From NCBI RefSeq assembly GCF_034140825.1, contig NC_089041.1:28657501-28721500 (forward strand): a stretch of DNA of 64,000 bases, given 5' to 3'. This stretch comes from Oryza sativa Japonica Group (Eukaryota > Streptophyta > Magnoliopsida > Poales > Poaceae). The translations under genes and the position numbers were made by a program. Below are positions 1 through 16,297 of the stretch, one piece after another. Positions within the stretch are counted from its first letter, which is position 1. Each line of letters starts with the position of its first letter. Below the pieces are notes generated by a model. That model ran no database searches. It was not told the origin of the DNA and saw only the letters and a program-made list of their open reading frames with translations.

Positions 1-263
1 TTTTTTTTTAACAAACGACCCTGATTGGTTTTAGTTTCGGATCATCAGTCCGGCATGTGATCAATGATGGTGTGTGAGGGTTGAACTACGTGTTTTTTTC
101 CCTGAATTATCTGTTATCTCCCTTTGTTTACAAATGCCATCTTAATGTTACCATTTGCATCTTTTACTTGCAATCACCTCGGGGCCTTTTTTCCTGTAAA
201 CAATCTTTTGGTGTCATCATCTGCATCCGCTGATCGGTTTATGCCAAATGATACGATCTGCAG

Positions 264-5342
<5,079 letters not shown>

Positions 5343-6416
5343 CCTATCGCTAGCCTATGTACATACAACATAAGCATTAGCGTAAAGCGGTCCGGGAGAT
5401 AGACAAGAAATAGCTCTTCTGTTGTTGTTCATGTATAGGTGATACCCAGTCAAATTAGTCGTTGATCTCTCTATTCATGTCAACTGTAAGTTCGTTAGGC
5501 CGAAGTGTAGCGTAGAAAAACCGGTTTGGAACTTGAACTATCAAGCCTGTAAGCCTGACCATCAGATCGGTTGATTTATGTCGACAGCCAGTGCAATTCA
5601 TTTAATCAATTGATGCTCGTATCTCTGCAGTTCAATTGGTATATACCGTTTATCCATGTTTCTTTTTCTTCATTCCGTGGTACCTGGTTTTCATGGCAGC
5701 GTGCAAAATAGTGCATTTGCTTTGTTCAATGAATTAATGCTTCAGTGCTGCAGGTTCAATTCTAGATCCAGGCATTCAATTCTAGATTTGTTTTTTTTTA
5801 AGGGATCAACTCCTAAATGAGAAAATCGGTTGTAACCTGCCAATCTTAAGCGATAAAATAGTGCACGAACTATCTTGTCCGAAGATCAACTCCTAAATGA
5901 GAAAATCATAACCGGCCAATCTTAAGCGATAAAATAGTGCCCGAACTATCTTGTCCGAATTCTTGGCCGATTACTAAAGAAACTTCTGTGCCCGAATATT
6001 ACTAGAAAAATTTGAATGCAGATCGGTGATGTGCTGTTAGACCGTAAGCCTTCCACAAAAGAAAGAAAATAGGTGATCGATCAAAGAGCGGTGTTCCGAC
6101 TAAGAAATTACTCAGAGATCAGTCTTCACTTGCTAACAACTTGTCTTGGTTCTATGTCAGTTTGGTTGGGTTGGTTCCCGACTCCCTCAGCCCTCAAACG
6201 ATCTCCTAAAGAAAGCACCAGCTCAAAAATCCCAAAACTAAACCTGTATTATTAATTTCACCAAAATTTCCTCAACCGAAGTACACATACATGTACACCA
6301 GAACAAAAGAGGAAGAAATCCTATCACGCGCGTCTCTCTATGCTTCAATTTTCATTTGCTTCGATCTTCACCGCAGCAATTCATCAAGCTCGATCGATCA
6401 CATCGCATTCACAATT
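5343..6416. other. 3' flank of AAA gene and intergenic DNA
   Basis: Contains the AAA gene 3' UTR, a short tandem duplication (listed separately) and AT-rich spacer up to the convergent LURP-one-related gene. No further coding signal was recognised. Confidence 0.6.
5804..5958. repeat. tandem duplication, about 80 + 75 bp
   Basis: The text starting GATCAACTCCTAAATGAG at 5804 is repeated from 5884. The second copy lacks about 5 bp (GGTTGTAACCTG versus ATAACCGG) and has a few substitutions. Both copies end CTATCTTGTCCGAA. Confidence 0.9.
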
Positions 6417-7765
6417 TCACATGGTGTGGTTCATGAGGCCGTAGACGAGCACCATCCCCATGATGAGCGCGTGGTCGACGTTGGGCTCCACCGTCAGCGT
6501 CAGCACGTCGTCTCCCAGCGCCACGCCGCCCGCCGTCGTCTTCCCCTTCACCTCCGCCACCACGGCGCCGGTGGCGCCGTCGACGATCCTGCACCACGCC
6601 TGCTGCTTACCTCCGCCGCCGCCGCCGCCGCTGCAGTCGTCCATCTTGTACCGCATGGCGCGCCCGCCGTCGTCGCCGCCGCCGCCGCCGCTCCGGAACT
6701 CGCACGTCGACGACGGCCGGCGCCTCCGCTGGAACAGGATGCTGCTGCACGGCCGCGTCACCGTGAACCACGCCCCTCCTGCTCCTGCACCGGCGGCAGC
6801 GTCTCGTTGCCTCTCGCCGCTGCTCCATTTGTACCCTTCCCACTTGCCGAATGCAAGCTTCTGCATGCAATCACAATGTTAACGACACACATGCCCGATC
6901 AAGAAAACACGAGAAATAGTTGTGGATAGAGTGCAGATTTGTATCCGTTTGTTAGGGTTGGGTTTTGGGTGATCCTAACTATTGTCCCTTTGTTGGTCTA
7001 GCGGCGGTCGGTCCAGTGCGCTTTCTCCTAGTAGGATTGTGTGTTGGAGTTGTCAATGCTTGGGTGGGGTTATTTTTTTCTTCGTTTTCCTGGTTACGAC
7101 CTTCCAAGGTTGTAATCTTGTATTTTTTTTCTACTCTATCAATATAAACTTCGCACTGTCTCGTGTGAATCATTAAAAAAAAGACTCGGAAGACCATATG
7201 GTTAAACACCTATCAGATCGCAGTAGGGCCGATCAGACATGTACTGTGGTCTGACCGGCCTTTGTTAAAAGGCTCTGAATTTGATAATTTTGAGCTAAAT
7301 CAAAACTAATGTCAAATTTGATCGTCAAATGTCCAAGTACTTTTTTGTTTTTGATAAAGCGGCATAGATATGATAAGAATTTCGAGATCTTAAGGTTTGA
7401 TAATATTTAAACAAATTAGATACATGGAAATCATATGCATATGTAGATTGTAAGATCGAAGAAAAAAAAACATATCAAAAACTGTGTGCTAGCCGTGATG
7501 ATCATGTGCATATAAATACCTTCTTGAGTATGTTCAGGACGATCTTGCCGCGGAGGTCCATGAGGTAGACATTGTCGCTGCAGCTGGAGCCGTAGTTGTC
7601 GACGCGGTAGACGATGCCGCCGGTGGAGTCGTAGACGGTGCAGCCGCGGCCGTTGAGCACCAGCGACTTCATCCACAGCGTGAACACCTTCCTCTGCTCG
7701 CTCGTCGTCGACGGCGGCGGCGGCGACGGCGGTGGCGGAGGAAAAGAGGAGTAGACCCTTGCCAT
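6417..7765 (-). CDS. LURP-one-related (LOR, tubby-like fold) protein
   Basis: Two exons on the minus strand, 7765-7520 and 6860-6417, joined in phase 0 across a 659-bp GT-AG intron; 229 aa. After a proline-rich N-terminus (about residues 8-18) come family signatures FTLWMKSLVLNGRGC, YDSTGGIVYRVDNY, VYLMDLRGKI, then FGKWEGYKW, the WCRIVDG region and a C-terminal VDHALIMGMVLVYGLM segment like the membrane-associated helix of the scramblase/Tubby-like fold. An upstream in-frame Met at 7849 exists, but homologues as I recall them begin near MARVY, so 7765 is chosen. LURP1 itself is defence-induced; the biochemical role of most LOR proteins is unknown. Glycine runs (6610-6640, 6680-6690) are GC-rich simple sequence within the coding exon. 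Confidence 0.92.
6950..7182 (+). mobile_element. possible 3' tail of a 5'-truncated LINE in LOR intron
   Basis: Within the intron, about 230 bp run from a GTTTTGGGTGATCC-like start through text ending CTCTATCAATATAAACTTCGC and then an A run at 7174-7182. This arrangement (T/G-rich 3' UTR, ATCAATATAAA, poly(A)) is like plant L1-type 3' ends. It lies opposite to the host gene. I could not define target duplications. Confidence 0.35.
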
Positions 7766-7849
7766 GAATTTAATTACCTCTGCCGAATTGTATGTTTGGA
7801 AGATGATGATTTGAGGAGGAAGACGATGGTTAGTTTGGTGATATAGCAT

Positions 7850-10349
7850 CTAGGGCTTGGTTTGTGGCTAGTAATATACAGGGGGAAAAGTGAAGAAAGT
7901 GCAAGCGTGAGGTATATTGATGCTGACATACTGTTTTATTTGAACCTTTTTGGAGGAGGGCAAGTCATGATGATGTTCTTTTATATGGATACAAACAATC
8001 AGCTGTTTTAACATATTTATGAATTATGACAAACAGCTGGAGAAGGCTTTTTTTTTTTTGAACAACTCACCGGAGGGAAGAGATTCCTCAACTGAATTTC
8101 ATTCAAAAGTGCAATAGTAGAAAGTACATATGAGAGATTACAATTTTACATAGGCAAAGTCGTTTCAATTTCAGGTTAATTTGTATGCTCTAGGCAAAGT
8201 CACGTTCGTTCACAGGACGTAATGTAATCTTAACAACCATGTTTGTTGAAAATATTTTACCTTCTCTTAATCCTAATAAAATTGGTCAGGGCACTTCTTC
8301 GCCACCGAGCCGGCAAAGAAGAGATGAGATCAATAAAGATAATGCAAAACCCACTAGCTTACATTCTTTGTTCTTGAAAGCCCTAACGTGGCACTATACA
8401 TTCATTTGGTGCATACAAGATTAATTTGAGTGAGTAAGAAAATGTAAGAACTCATAACTTAATTCCTTCTTGCATGTAACCGTCTGAAATTCTGAATCTA
8501 TCTTTCGCCACTAGGTTCTGCAACATTTCAATGATTCAGTTGCAGAGTTGGTCAAGGAAGAGAATTATTAATAAATTCCACACTGATAAACAACTCGTGT
8601 CCAAAATGTCATGTGATATGTCTTGATCGTATCTTTTATTGGCCAGAGTACTAAATACAGTCGTCAGTCGCATTTAACAATGCACAATAATTATGTGCAC
8701 GAAACGAACAGCTTAATTAATCAAGTTGATCTCTACATGTACGCCGGCCTCTAGCTAGAGCACCATGTACCAATGAGAGTGCCCGGCGGCATAAAAAAGA
8801 ACTGCATTTGCCGCAATTCCGTTGAGACAAAACAGTGTTCTTGATCGCTCGTCTAAACTGTAGCAGTCCACGTAGAGTTCCATGAGTTGGTAAAGTTCAA
8901 TCCATCTGTCCAAAATGGATATCATGTAGCAAGCACTGAAACCAACAGGCCAACCATTCTAGAATACTAATAATAATTGAGCTCAAGCTTGTGATCAATT
9001 CCCAATTAAAGAATCAGCTGTGCTCATCTCACACCTCTGCTTGTTTAACCAGTTAATAACCTGAACTGAAAGCAAGGCCCGGCGAATTTTTTTTAAAAAA
9101 AAGGCCCGGTGAACTGAAAGCAAGGACAGTGACAGGTAGGTCGCCGAGCCTGAAAAGCGTGCATAAATGTATACGCACATTCCAATTAACGCCCCTTCAG
9201 ATGACCAAAGCAGCAGGATAAGTTCATAGAGGTGGTGCCCTTTTTGGTTTTGGAACTGAAGATGATGACAGTAACAGCAACTTAACTGCACTATTAATCA
9301 AGGGAATTAAATAACAAGGTGCCTCGTCAGCTGTAGCAGGCAAGATGCAGAATTCGTGCCCCATCGTCAACAAAGAAAAAAGTGCACACAAGCTTCCAAA
9401 TTAGAACTGAATAGTTTTTCCATTCAGCTGATCAATGCATGCTTATGGCTGCTGATGGATGGGTGTACTGTACTTAGGAGTAGTTTATAGCCGTACATGA
9501 TGGTAATCCTGTGAGTTTTCTGCCGAGGTCATCACATCACTTGATGTGAGCTTTCCTCCCAAGTTTCAGATAAGCATAAGAAAATTTCTATTGTTATGGC
9601 CTAGTACTCTATTTCCATATGCATCAATTTGAAATTTTTTAATGAAACGTTGCGGCGAAACATGCAGTCGCATGACCTGTTCTTGGTCGAGTTTGTTGTT
9701 CTTAAACAAGGTGAATGTTGCAGGGACGATTCAACGCATCTGACACTGTTATCTGTCAGCTGAGCACCTGTCTATTGACAGCAGAAATCAACGAGTGATT
9801 GAGTAAAGTTTGGCTTGTCAAAATTGGGATGGCTGTTTAGTTGTTTCCTCAGATCCTTCCTAGGTGGCAAGCTCGTGGATGCCTGCCTCAAGCATATCAC
9901 GAGGCGGCTCGAGTTAATCTGTTCTTGAACTGATCAACCAAAGGCATGTGCACTGACTGCTCCAATTTATCCATTGCTCTGCTCACCGATGAACCAACAG
10001 ATCGATGAATTCAAAACCTGGAAGGAAATGAACTGGATTTGTTCTAGCATTTCCTCTAATATATTAACCGGTAGCCATCAGAATTCCATCTTTTTATATA
10101 CATGAACACTACATTTATTATAACTAGCAGATAGAGAATGACTTGAAACAACATCATATGCAACAAATTCAGAACAACGGGAGATCGATTGTTTAGATGC
10201 ACAAATTGCAGAACGGATCGTCAGGCTGGATTAAATGGGCTGAAACCGAGGTCTACGAAGAGACCGGTTTCACGGCCCACCCAACCATCCCGTGGCCCAT
10301 CCCACAGCGCGGCCCACTATGCTGAATCTGGCCCGCAACACGCCCCGAT
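7850..10349. other. intergenic region between LOR gene and UGT gene
   Basis: About 2.5 kb with no convincing exon. It holds a LINE-like tail near 8.05 kb and a small imperfect direct duplication at about 9062-9128 (GGCCCGGYGAA and GAACTGAAAGCAAGG text repeated around a T/A run). The last few hundred bases are the likely 3' UTR of the minus-strand UGT gene. Confidence 0.5.
8048..8220 (-). mobile_element. poly(A)-tailed LINE 3' end, 5'-truncated
   Basis: Read on the minus strand, the segment ends ATTCAGTTGAGGAATCTC, CCTCCGGTGAGTTGTTC and then a run of A (T run at 8048-8059 on +). This is the pattern of rice L1-type LINE tails, with a short 3' UTR followed directly by poly(A). The 5' limit is unclear. 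The family assignment is from pattern only. Confidence 0.45.
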
Positions 10350-11774
10350 CTAGTGTCCTAGTTGGGCTGCACGGCCTGTGCCTTTGCCGCAGAGGCGGGC
10401 CATCCTGTGGAGCAGCGCGCCGATCTGCTCGTCGCACTCCGCGTCGCGCCGCGCCACCACCTCGCGTAGCTCCGTCGCGCGGCGGCGCAGCGCCTCGCCG
10501 CCGCGCATCACGGCGCGGACCGCGCGCGCCACCTCCTCGGCCTCGAACTCGCCGAACCGCTCCTGCCGCACGCGCGCCGCGACGCCCAGCTCCGCCGCGA
10601 GGTTGGCGCCCACCGGCTGGTCGATGTGCAGCGGCAGCGCCACCATCGGCACCCCCGCCGACATCGACTCCATCACCGAGCTCCACCCGCAGTGCGTCAG
10701 GAACGCGCCGCACGAGCGGTGCGACAGGACGCGCCGCTGCGGCGCCCACCCTTCCACCACCAGCCCGCGCGCCGGCGCGAACCCGGGCGGCATCGCGCGC
10801 GCCGCCGCCGCGCCATGGTCGTCCTCGTCGCCGTCGGGGCTCTGCTGCGGGAACCGCACCACCCACACGAAGGCGGCGCCACTCAGCTCCAGCCCGCGCG
10901 CCATCTCGGCCAGCTGCTTCTCCGTCATGAAGTACTCGCTGCCGAAGGAGACGAGCACCACGGAGCCCGGCTCCTGCCCGTCGAGCCACCGCATGACGCC
11001 GTCGGCCTCGGAGCCGGCGCTGACGTCGCCGGAGTCCACGAGCAACGGGCCGCACGGGATGATCTCCTTGCCTACGAGCTTGGACAGGTAGTCCATGTAC
11101 TTGCTCTCGATCTCCACGCACGTCTTGACGGCGACGAACTCCGACGAGCGCGCGAAGCTCAGCGGCAGGCGCTCGCCCTTGGGGAGCAGGGCGGTTCCAT
11201 CGTCTCGGCAGGTGAGCATGGTGTACCTGGCGTCCTCCTCCGCGCCGCCGAGGCTAATGGCCTCGAAGGGGAATGCGCCGCGACCGCCGCCGCCGCCGCC
11301 GCCGTCGAGGAAGTGTAAAAAGAACGCCGTGGCGGCGGCGCTGCAGGTGCTGAAGTGGACGGCGGGGACGCCGCGCGCCGCGGCCTCGAGCGGCGCCCAC
11401 GGCTGGATGAAGTCGTAGAGCACGACGTCCGGGGACAGCTCGTCGAGGAGCGCGCCGAACGCCGGCGCGGCGAGGTCGCAGGCGCGCTTGAGGGCCGGCA
11501 TGAGCCGCGGCGGGAGGTGCTTGGTGGTGTGCAGCGCCGGGGGCAGGCCGGGGAGCTCTGGGAGGTGGAGCTCGACGAGGCTGATCCGGTCGGTCCGGCG
11601 GTGCGCGACGGCGGCGAGGTTGACGGGCGTGGAGACGAGGTGGACGACGACGTCGATCTGGGAGGAGGAGGTGGTGGTGAGGCGGGTGGCCAGCTCGAGG
11701 TAAGGGTTGATGTGGCCATGCGCGAGCCACGGGAACATGAGCACGCGAAGGCGCTCGCGCTCCGCCTGCGCCAT
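10350..11774 (-). CDS. UDP-glycosyltransferase, family 1, UGT91-like
   Basis: Intronless, 474 aa, the usual length for plant family-1 UGTs. Such enzymes transfer a sugar from a UDP-sugar to a small acceptor in the cytosol. The N-terminal RVLMFPWLAHGHINPYLEL contains the catalytic His (residue 19). The partner Asp is in VVLYDFIQPW. The C-terminal PSPG box runs from WAPQRRVLSHRSCGAF through THCGWSSVMESMSAG to HIDQP. The FIQPW text and HIDQP box end resemble UGT91 (anthocyanidin/soyasaponin rhamnosyltransferase-like) members; the acceptor cannot be inferred. The start is the Met of MAQAERERL at 11774. The frame stays open a further 97 codons upstream to 12065, but that sequence is not UGT-like and is taken as 5' UTR. 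GC is very high throughout. Confidence 0.95.
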   Translation of the reverse strand: MAQAERERLRVLMFPWLAHGHINPYLELATRLTTTSSSQIDVVVHLVSTPVNLAAVAHRRTDRISLVELHLPELPGLPPALHTTKHLPPRLMPALKRACDLAAPAFGALLDELSPDVVLYDFIQPWAPLEAAARGVPAVHFSTCSAAATAFFLHFLDGGGGGGGRGAFPFEAISLGGAEEDARYTMLTCRDDGTALLPKGERLPLSFARSSEFVAVKTCVEIESKYMDYLSKLVGKEIIPCGPLLVDSGDVSAGSEADGVMRWLDGQEPGSVVLVSFGSEYFMTEKQLAEMARGLELSGAAFVWVVRFPQQSPDGDEDDHGAAAARAMPPGFAPARGLVVEGWAPQRRVLSHRSCGAFLTHCGWSSVMESMSAGVPMVALPLHIDQPVGANLAAELGVAARVRQERFGEFEAEEVARAVRAVMRGGEALRRRATELREVVARRDAECDEQIGALLHRMARLCGKGTGRAAQLGH

Positions 11775-12358
11775 GACGACGACGTCGAACGTTCGATCGT
11801 TGGAAATCTTTGCACGTTCGCGGTGCACACGGATCGTTGCAGCGACGGTGTTGCGTGGTGCAGCATTTGTACGGGAGGCGCGCGTGGATAGCTGCGTAAC
11901 GTGGCCACGTACGGAGTCGTGACGTACGGCCGCCGAGTGAGAGGGAGAAGCACGCGTATGAGTTTTCTTGCTCAATGTGATGCCTCTCCATTGTTTGTTT
12001 ACTCCTACCATGTTGGTGCTAGAAGACCTGGACCTCTTTAATGGCTTTTCCATGGTAGAAATCATTCAGGTTTTGATAGAAGCTTTGAGAAAGAGTGATG
12101 AGTGATGACAGATTGACAGCCGCAACAAAAAGGAGCGTCGTTTGTAGGAGCTGGGGGATCTAGATGGCGCACGGGTGCACGACGCAGGAATATCTTTGTT
12201 TTCATTTTTGCTTCTTCTTTTTTGGGCTGCGTCAAACGGTGGCATAAATGTGGCACGTCTCTGTCTAACTGCTTCCTAAAACTTGCTAGTGCTACAAGTA
12301 CGTGCTTTTCTTGTACCTTCACTACTCTCAGTTAGATGGGTCAAATCATGACCCAATA
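11775..12358. other. 5' flank of UGT gene
   Basis: Likely 5' UTR and promoter of the minus-strand UGT. No element boundary or other gene was recognised before the inverted repeat beginning near 12359. Confidence 0.5.
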
Positions 12359-15084
12359 GTACACCGAAGATCCCTCAACTTGTCATTCAGTTATAAAATC
12401 GCCTCCAACCACAAAACTAGATATCGAGCTTCCCTCAACTTACAAAACCGTTCACTTTAGGTCCTTTGGCGGTTTGACCCTGGTTTTGTCCGATGTGGCG
12501 GTTAAGTGAGCATGGCCGTATCAGCCTCCTCTATCTTTCCCCTCTTCTCTCCCTTTATCATCTCTCTCACTTCTTTGCGAGCCCGGCAGTGCGAGGCGGG
12601 AGAGAGGGCATCGGCGACCGGCGATGGGCGACGCGGCGGGGGGAGGAGCGGCGCACAGGCGGCGGGGGAGGGGCGGCGCGCGGGTTCCCCCTCGGCCACT
12701 GCCCGCCGCCCGCGCGCCTGTTAACAACCAAATTTGGTAACATCTGTGTCAGGAAAGAAGATTGGATCAAAGCGAAGTCGGAGGCGGAGATCGAGTTCGG
12801 AAACAAAGTAGGAATCGGCTGAAGTCTAGATCGGCTATGATTAGGATCGGCTGGGTCTGAGTTGGGCTAGGTAAGCCGATACAGCCGATTCCGACAATAC
12901 GATCTGTGTACGACGTCGGGTTCAAGTTAATTTACTTCAAGATGGTTGCCACGCACGGATAGAGTCCTGGGAAGGCAATTGTATCTATTAATTAGGATAT
13001 TTTATGTAGGTTCCATATAGATAAATGTGGGCAAAAGTCTGCCGCAAAGACTTGTGGTATCTTAGAGTTTGTTAGAGATAATAGTAGTATGGGCATATCT
13101 TGTAATTCTCGGGTATAAATAGACCCCGAGCCATATGTAATTAAACACACACACGTTCAATACAATTTCGGCGCATCGCCACCCTTTTGCTTTAGTTTTG
13201 TTTCGACGAGTTCTTGCTTTCGGGTTGAGCTGCATCGGTTTCGATCTTCAACAAGAGGTAAAACTTGTTATGATGACTTATATTCTCGGGATTAGTGCTT
13301 CCATCTTTACGACACTCTAATCTTGTTTATGTAATTTATCGAGTTATCATATATCTTACATAACCTCTGGCAATATCGCTATCTAATCTACTATCGGCTA
13401 ACATCTGTTAGCAGAGGGCAACCGATTAGGTTAGATTTTGACGTTGATCTAGATTATATAAGATATCTACCACTCTATGAAACTTCTAGCGGCTTGATTG
13501 TCTAGATATCGTTCTTCTTTTCATACTTAATACTATATCAGTTGAGTTTGATATATTAAGTCGTGTTTAGAATATCGATCTCTAGCCTGCTTTCTAGTTA
13601 CCGATTAGAGTAACATCGAAGTTTCAGCCGATTTTATCAGATTTAACTATATTTGTTCTATATGCTTCATTGACATGTTAAATCTGCCCTTTATATCAAG
13701 ATATTGTTGTATCTAAGTATATTAGGCCTTTGTTTGATATATTATACCTGCTTTAATATCCTGATATAGAGTAGTATCGGAGTATTAGCCGATACATGCT
13801 AGATCTATCTGATCGGCTATGCTATAAACATATATAGTCTTGTTAATTGATATATATTTCGATCTAAGTGATTTATACTGTCTCGGCATAGCGATTGATC
13901 TATCCCAATCACTTGATTTAAGTATATATCAATATAAGGAGTGTATATCATTAATATCTACAGCCGATCGAGTAGATTTAGTTCTTTCTTATTTATTCAT
14001 GACTGCCGATCGATACACAGATGACATCGGCTCAAAGATAAATGATACGTCATCGGCACCTAGCCGATTGGCTATCATTTATAGATTTACCCACGGTTTC
14101 TTTGCTTCTATTTCTTATTGATTATAGGATCAAATCAACTGGCATGCTAACATACCCGAAGGCGAGCTTTGGACCTGCACTGGAGTTAAGCAGATCTCCC
14201 AGGCCACGTGTTTTCAGTCAACAGCGCTGCTCCTCCCCCGCCGCCCGCGGGCTGCTCCTCCCCTCGCCGCCTGCGCCCACCACCCGCGGTGCTCCGCTGC
14301 CTCCCCTTCTCCTGCTTCGCCTGTCGCCGGCCGCTGAAGTCCTCCTCCGGGTCTGCAGCCTCTGCAACCACTGCCTCCCCTTTTCCCGTATTGTCGCCGC
14401 CTCCGCGGCATCGCCAGGACCAGGCGCCGCCGTTGGCAGGAGCTGGAGGGGTGGGAGGCATGGCGCGGGGACGGGGGAGGATGGCAGGAGCGGCGGCTCA
14501 TTAGAGCCGACGGCCACCGCCGCCCAACTCCTCTCCGTCGGTCGTCGCTCCTCTCTCCCAGCCACCGCTCCTATCTGTTGGCCGCCACCGCTCTCTCCCG
14601 GCCACCGTTCCTCTGCCCACTCGTTTTCGCTAGCGAGGGCCTATCGTCAGCTGTGCGTCTCCCCAATCATCGGTCGCCAAGAAGAGAGAGGAAGTGATGT
14701 GGCCGCGTCGTGCTCTAGGGCGGCGCCTGTGGGTCTAAGCCGACGGCCGCCACCGTTGACGCCTAGCTCCTCTCTTCGCAAGCGAGCACCGCCACCGCCG
14801 AGAGCAGTCGCGCGTCTCTGGTTTTCCCTGCCCGTCGCCGCCATCGCTCTCGCTCCACTACCAGTTGCCAAAGAAGAAAGGTAGAAAGAGAAGGGTAGTG
14901 GCTCACTTGTGGGTCCACGCGGGTCTCATGCTGACTCAGCCGCCACATCAGATAAAATCGGGGTCAAAACCACCGAAGGATCTAAAGTGAACGGTTTTGT
15001 AAGTTGAGGGACGCCCGATATCTGGTTTTATGGTTGAGGGACGATTTTGAATCTCGATGACAAGCTGAGGGACCTACTGTGTAC
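12359..15084. mobile_element. DNA element with ~150-bp terminal inverted repeats (MULE/foldback-like), interrupted by a solo LTR
   Basis: The left end, from GTACACCGAAGATCCCTCAA (12359) to about 12510, matches the reverse complement of the right end (about 14930-15084). Shared blocks include CCCTCAACTTACAAAACCG, TTCACTTTAG and GATGTGGCGG. Long inverted repeats of this type are common in rice and I would class them as Mutator-like or foldback; no clean target duplication was found, so the superfamily is not proven. Excluding the inserted LTR the element is about 1.2 kb, with a GC-rich interior (12540-12718 and 14224-14880). That interior could be captured gene sequence (Pack-MULE style), but I recognise no parent gene. 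Confidence 0.7.
12719..14223 (+). mobile_element. solo LTR of an LTR retrotransposon (fossil)
   Basis: A 1,505-bp AT-rich unit starts TGTTAAC and ends GTCAACA, an inverted terminal pair, inside the GC-rich interior of the surrounding DNA element. It is flanked by GCGCC on the left and GCGCT on the right, a near-match 5-bp target duplication. A TATA-like TATAAATAG lies at 13114, about a quarter of the way in, and the text is rich in CGGCT/AGCCGAT motifs. There is no internal coding region or second LTR, so it is what remains after LTR-LTR recombination. It is probably Ty3/gypsy by size and style, but unproven. It is younger than the element it interrupts. Confidence 0.82.
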
Positions 15085-15573
15085 TTTTTCCTATAAGGGA
15101 AACTGGGGAGGCCCACTCCCCCATCATTTGACGGAGGAACGGGCCATGTTTGGGTTACTGGCCCGCTACGCCGGCGAAAGTCATCTCCTCGATCCGTCCG
15201 ACGGACGACCAGACCAACGGCTAAAGTGACAGTATTCCAGCGCAGATTTCGCTCAGATATCCAGTGCAAAATATGCTCTTGGATCGGCGCAAAATCTGTT
15301 CGGGGAATGGAGTTTGATACTGCTTTGGTTTGTTGTGTGCAGAAGCAGAACACGAAGCTGATCTTGAGTAACGTGGAAGCAAAGATCGTGATGGTACCAT
15401 TAAGAATTTAGAACAGAATTTTTACTCTTGTTTGCAACCGGCAGATCTCGTAGCAGATCAGCTTTGTTTCGTCGTAGACGCATAAACAAATGACACATGT
15501 GCTGCGCAAGCACACCAATTCACCAAAACAAAAAGGGTGAGGTCGAGGACGACGGTGAACCTCGTGGGGTCGT
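15085..15573. other. intergenic, no gene seen
   Basis: Spacer between the long-inverted-repeat element and the small hAT-like element. No convincing exon, RNA gene or repeat was recognised. Confidence 0.5.
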
Positions 15574-15581
15574 GGATCATG

Positions 15582-16024
15582 CATAGTAAAAAAAAAATGG
15601 GATCGAGCAGGCGGTTGAACCGAAAATAACCGGAACCAGTGACCTTGGTTGCTCGGTTCAACAAAACGACCGCCACTGTAGCAGAACCCGTAAAAAACCG
15701 GTGATTCAGACGGTTTTTGCGAGAACCGGTGAACCGGTAGCGGTTTTTTAAGAATCGGACCGATTTTAAATTTGTCCTAACAGTATGACATTACGAATTT
15801 ACTACATTACCACACTATTTTTGTTTTTTTATGTTGTGACCGTATAATAATAGATATACTATTTTACTTATGCATATTTTACCAGTTTGTGATGATTCTA
15901 TATTTAAAATAATGCAAATCAAATATAATATTAATAAATAAAAAACCGGCGAACAGGTGAACTGGTCGAACAGGTGAACCGATGACCAGAGCAGATCGAC
16001 CTCCGGTCCGGTTTTTTTACTATG
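15582..16024. mobile_element. non-autonomous hAT-like MITE, 443 bp, with 8-bp TSD
   Basis: The element begins CATAGTAAAAAAA and ends TTTTTTTACTATG (13-bp terminal inverted repeat). It is flanked on both sides by GGATCATG (15574-15581 and 16025-16032). Subterminal regions are packed with AACCGGT/ACCGGTGAACCGG palindromic motifs, and the centre is AT-rich and non-coding. An 8-bp duplication points to the hAT superfamily. The GGATCATGC text could also be read as 9 bp if the first base is excluded from the repeat, which would suggest a Mutator-like element. Confidence 0.85.
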
Positions 16025-16297
16025 GGATCATGCGGACTGCAAATCCACGCAGATTCAATATTAAATCCTGATCCAAATTCAATATTAATCCTGATCCAAT
16101 ACTAATGAGAGAGAAGCAAGTAGCAACATGACAAACAAACAAACTCATCTCATCACACTATATTTTTTTTACAAATCTGCAATCTTACAATAAGAGCAGA
16201 GAGCAAGTAGTGTAGTGTAGAATTGGGCCAAAGTTCGCTTATCTGAAACTGAAAGAAAGCTACGAAGACTTGCAGGTTGCAAACTAAGCAAAGGAGG

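Noticed and set aside
10292-11891. Long open frames on the plus strand opposite the UGT gene
   Set aside because: Arg/Ala/Pro-rich translations are antisense shadows of a GC-rich coding region; the minus strand has clear UGT motifs.
14042-14884. 280-codon plus-strand frame and several minus-strand frames
   Set aside because: Begins inside the solo LTR and runs through the GC-rich interior of the long-inverted-repeat element; low-complexity, no domain.
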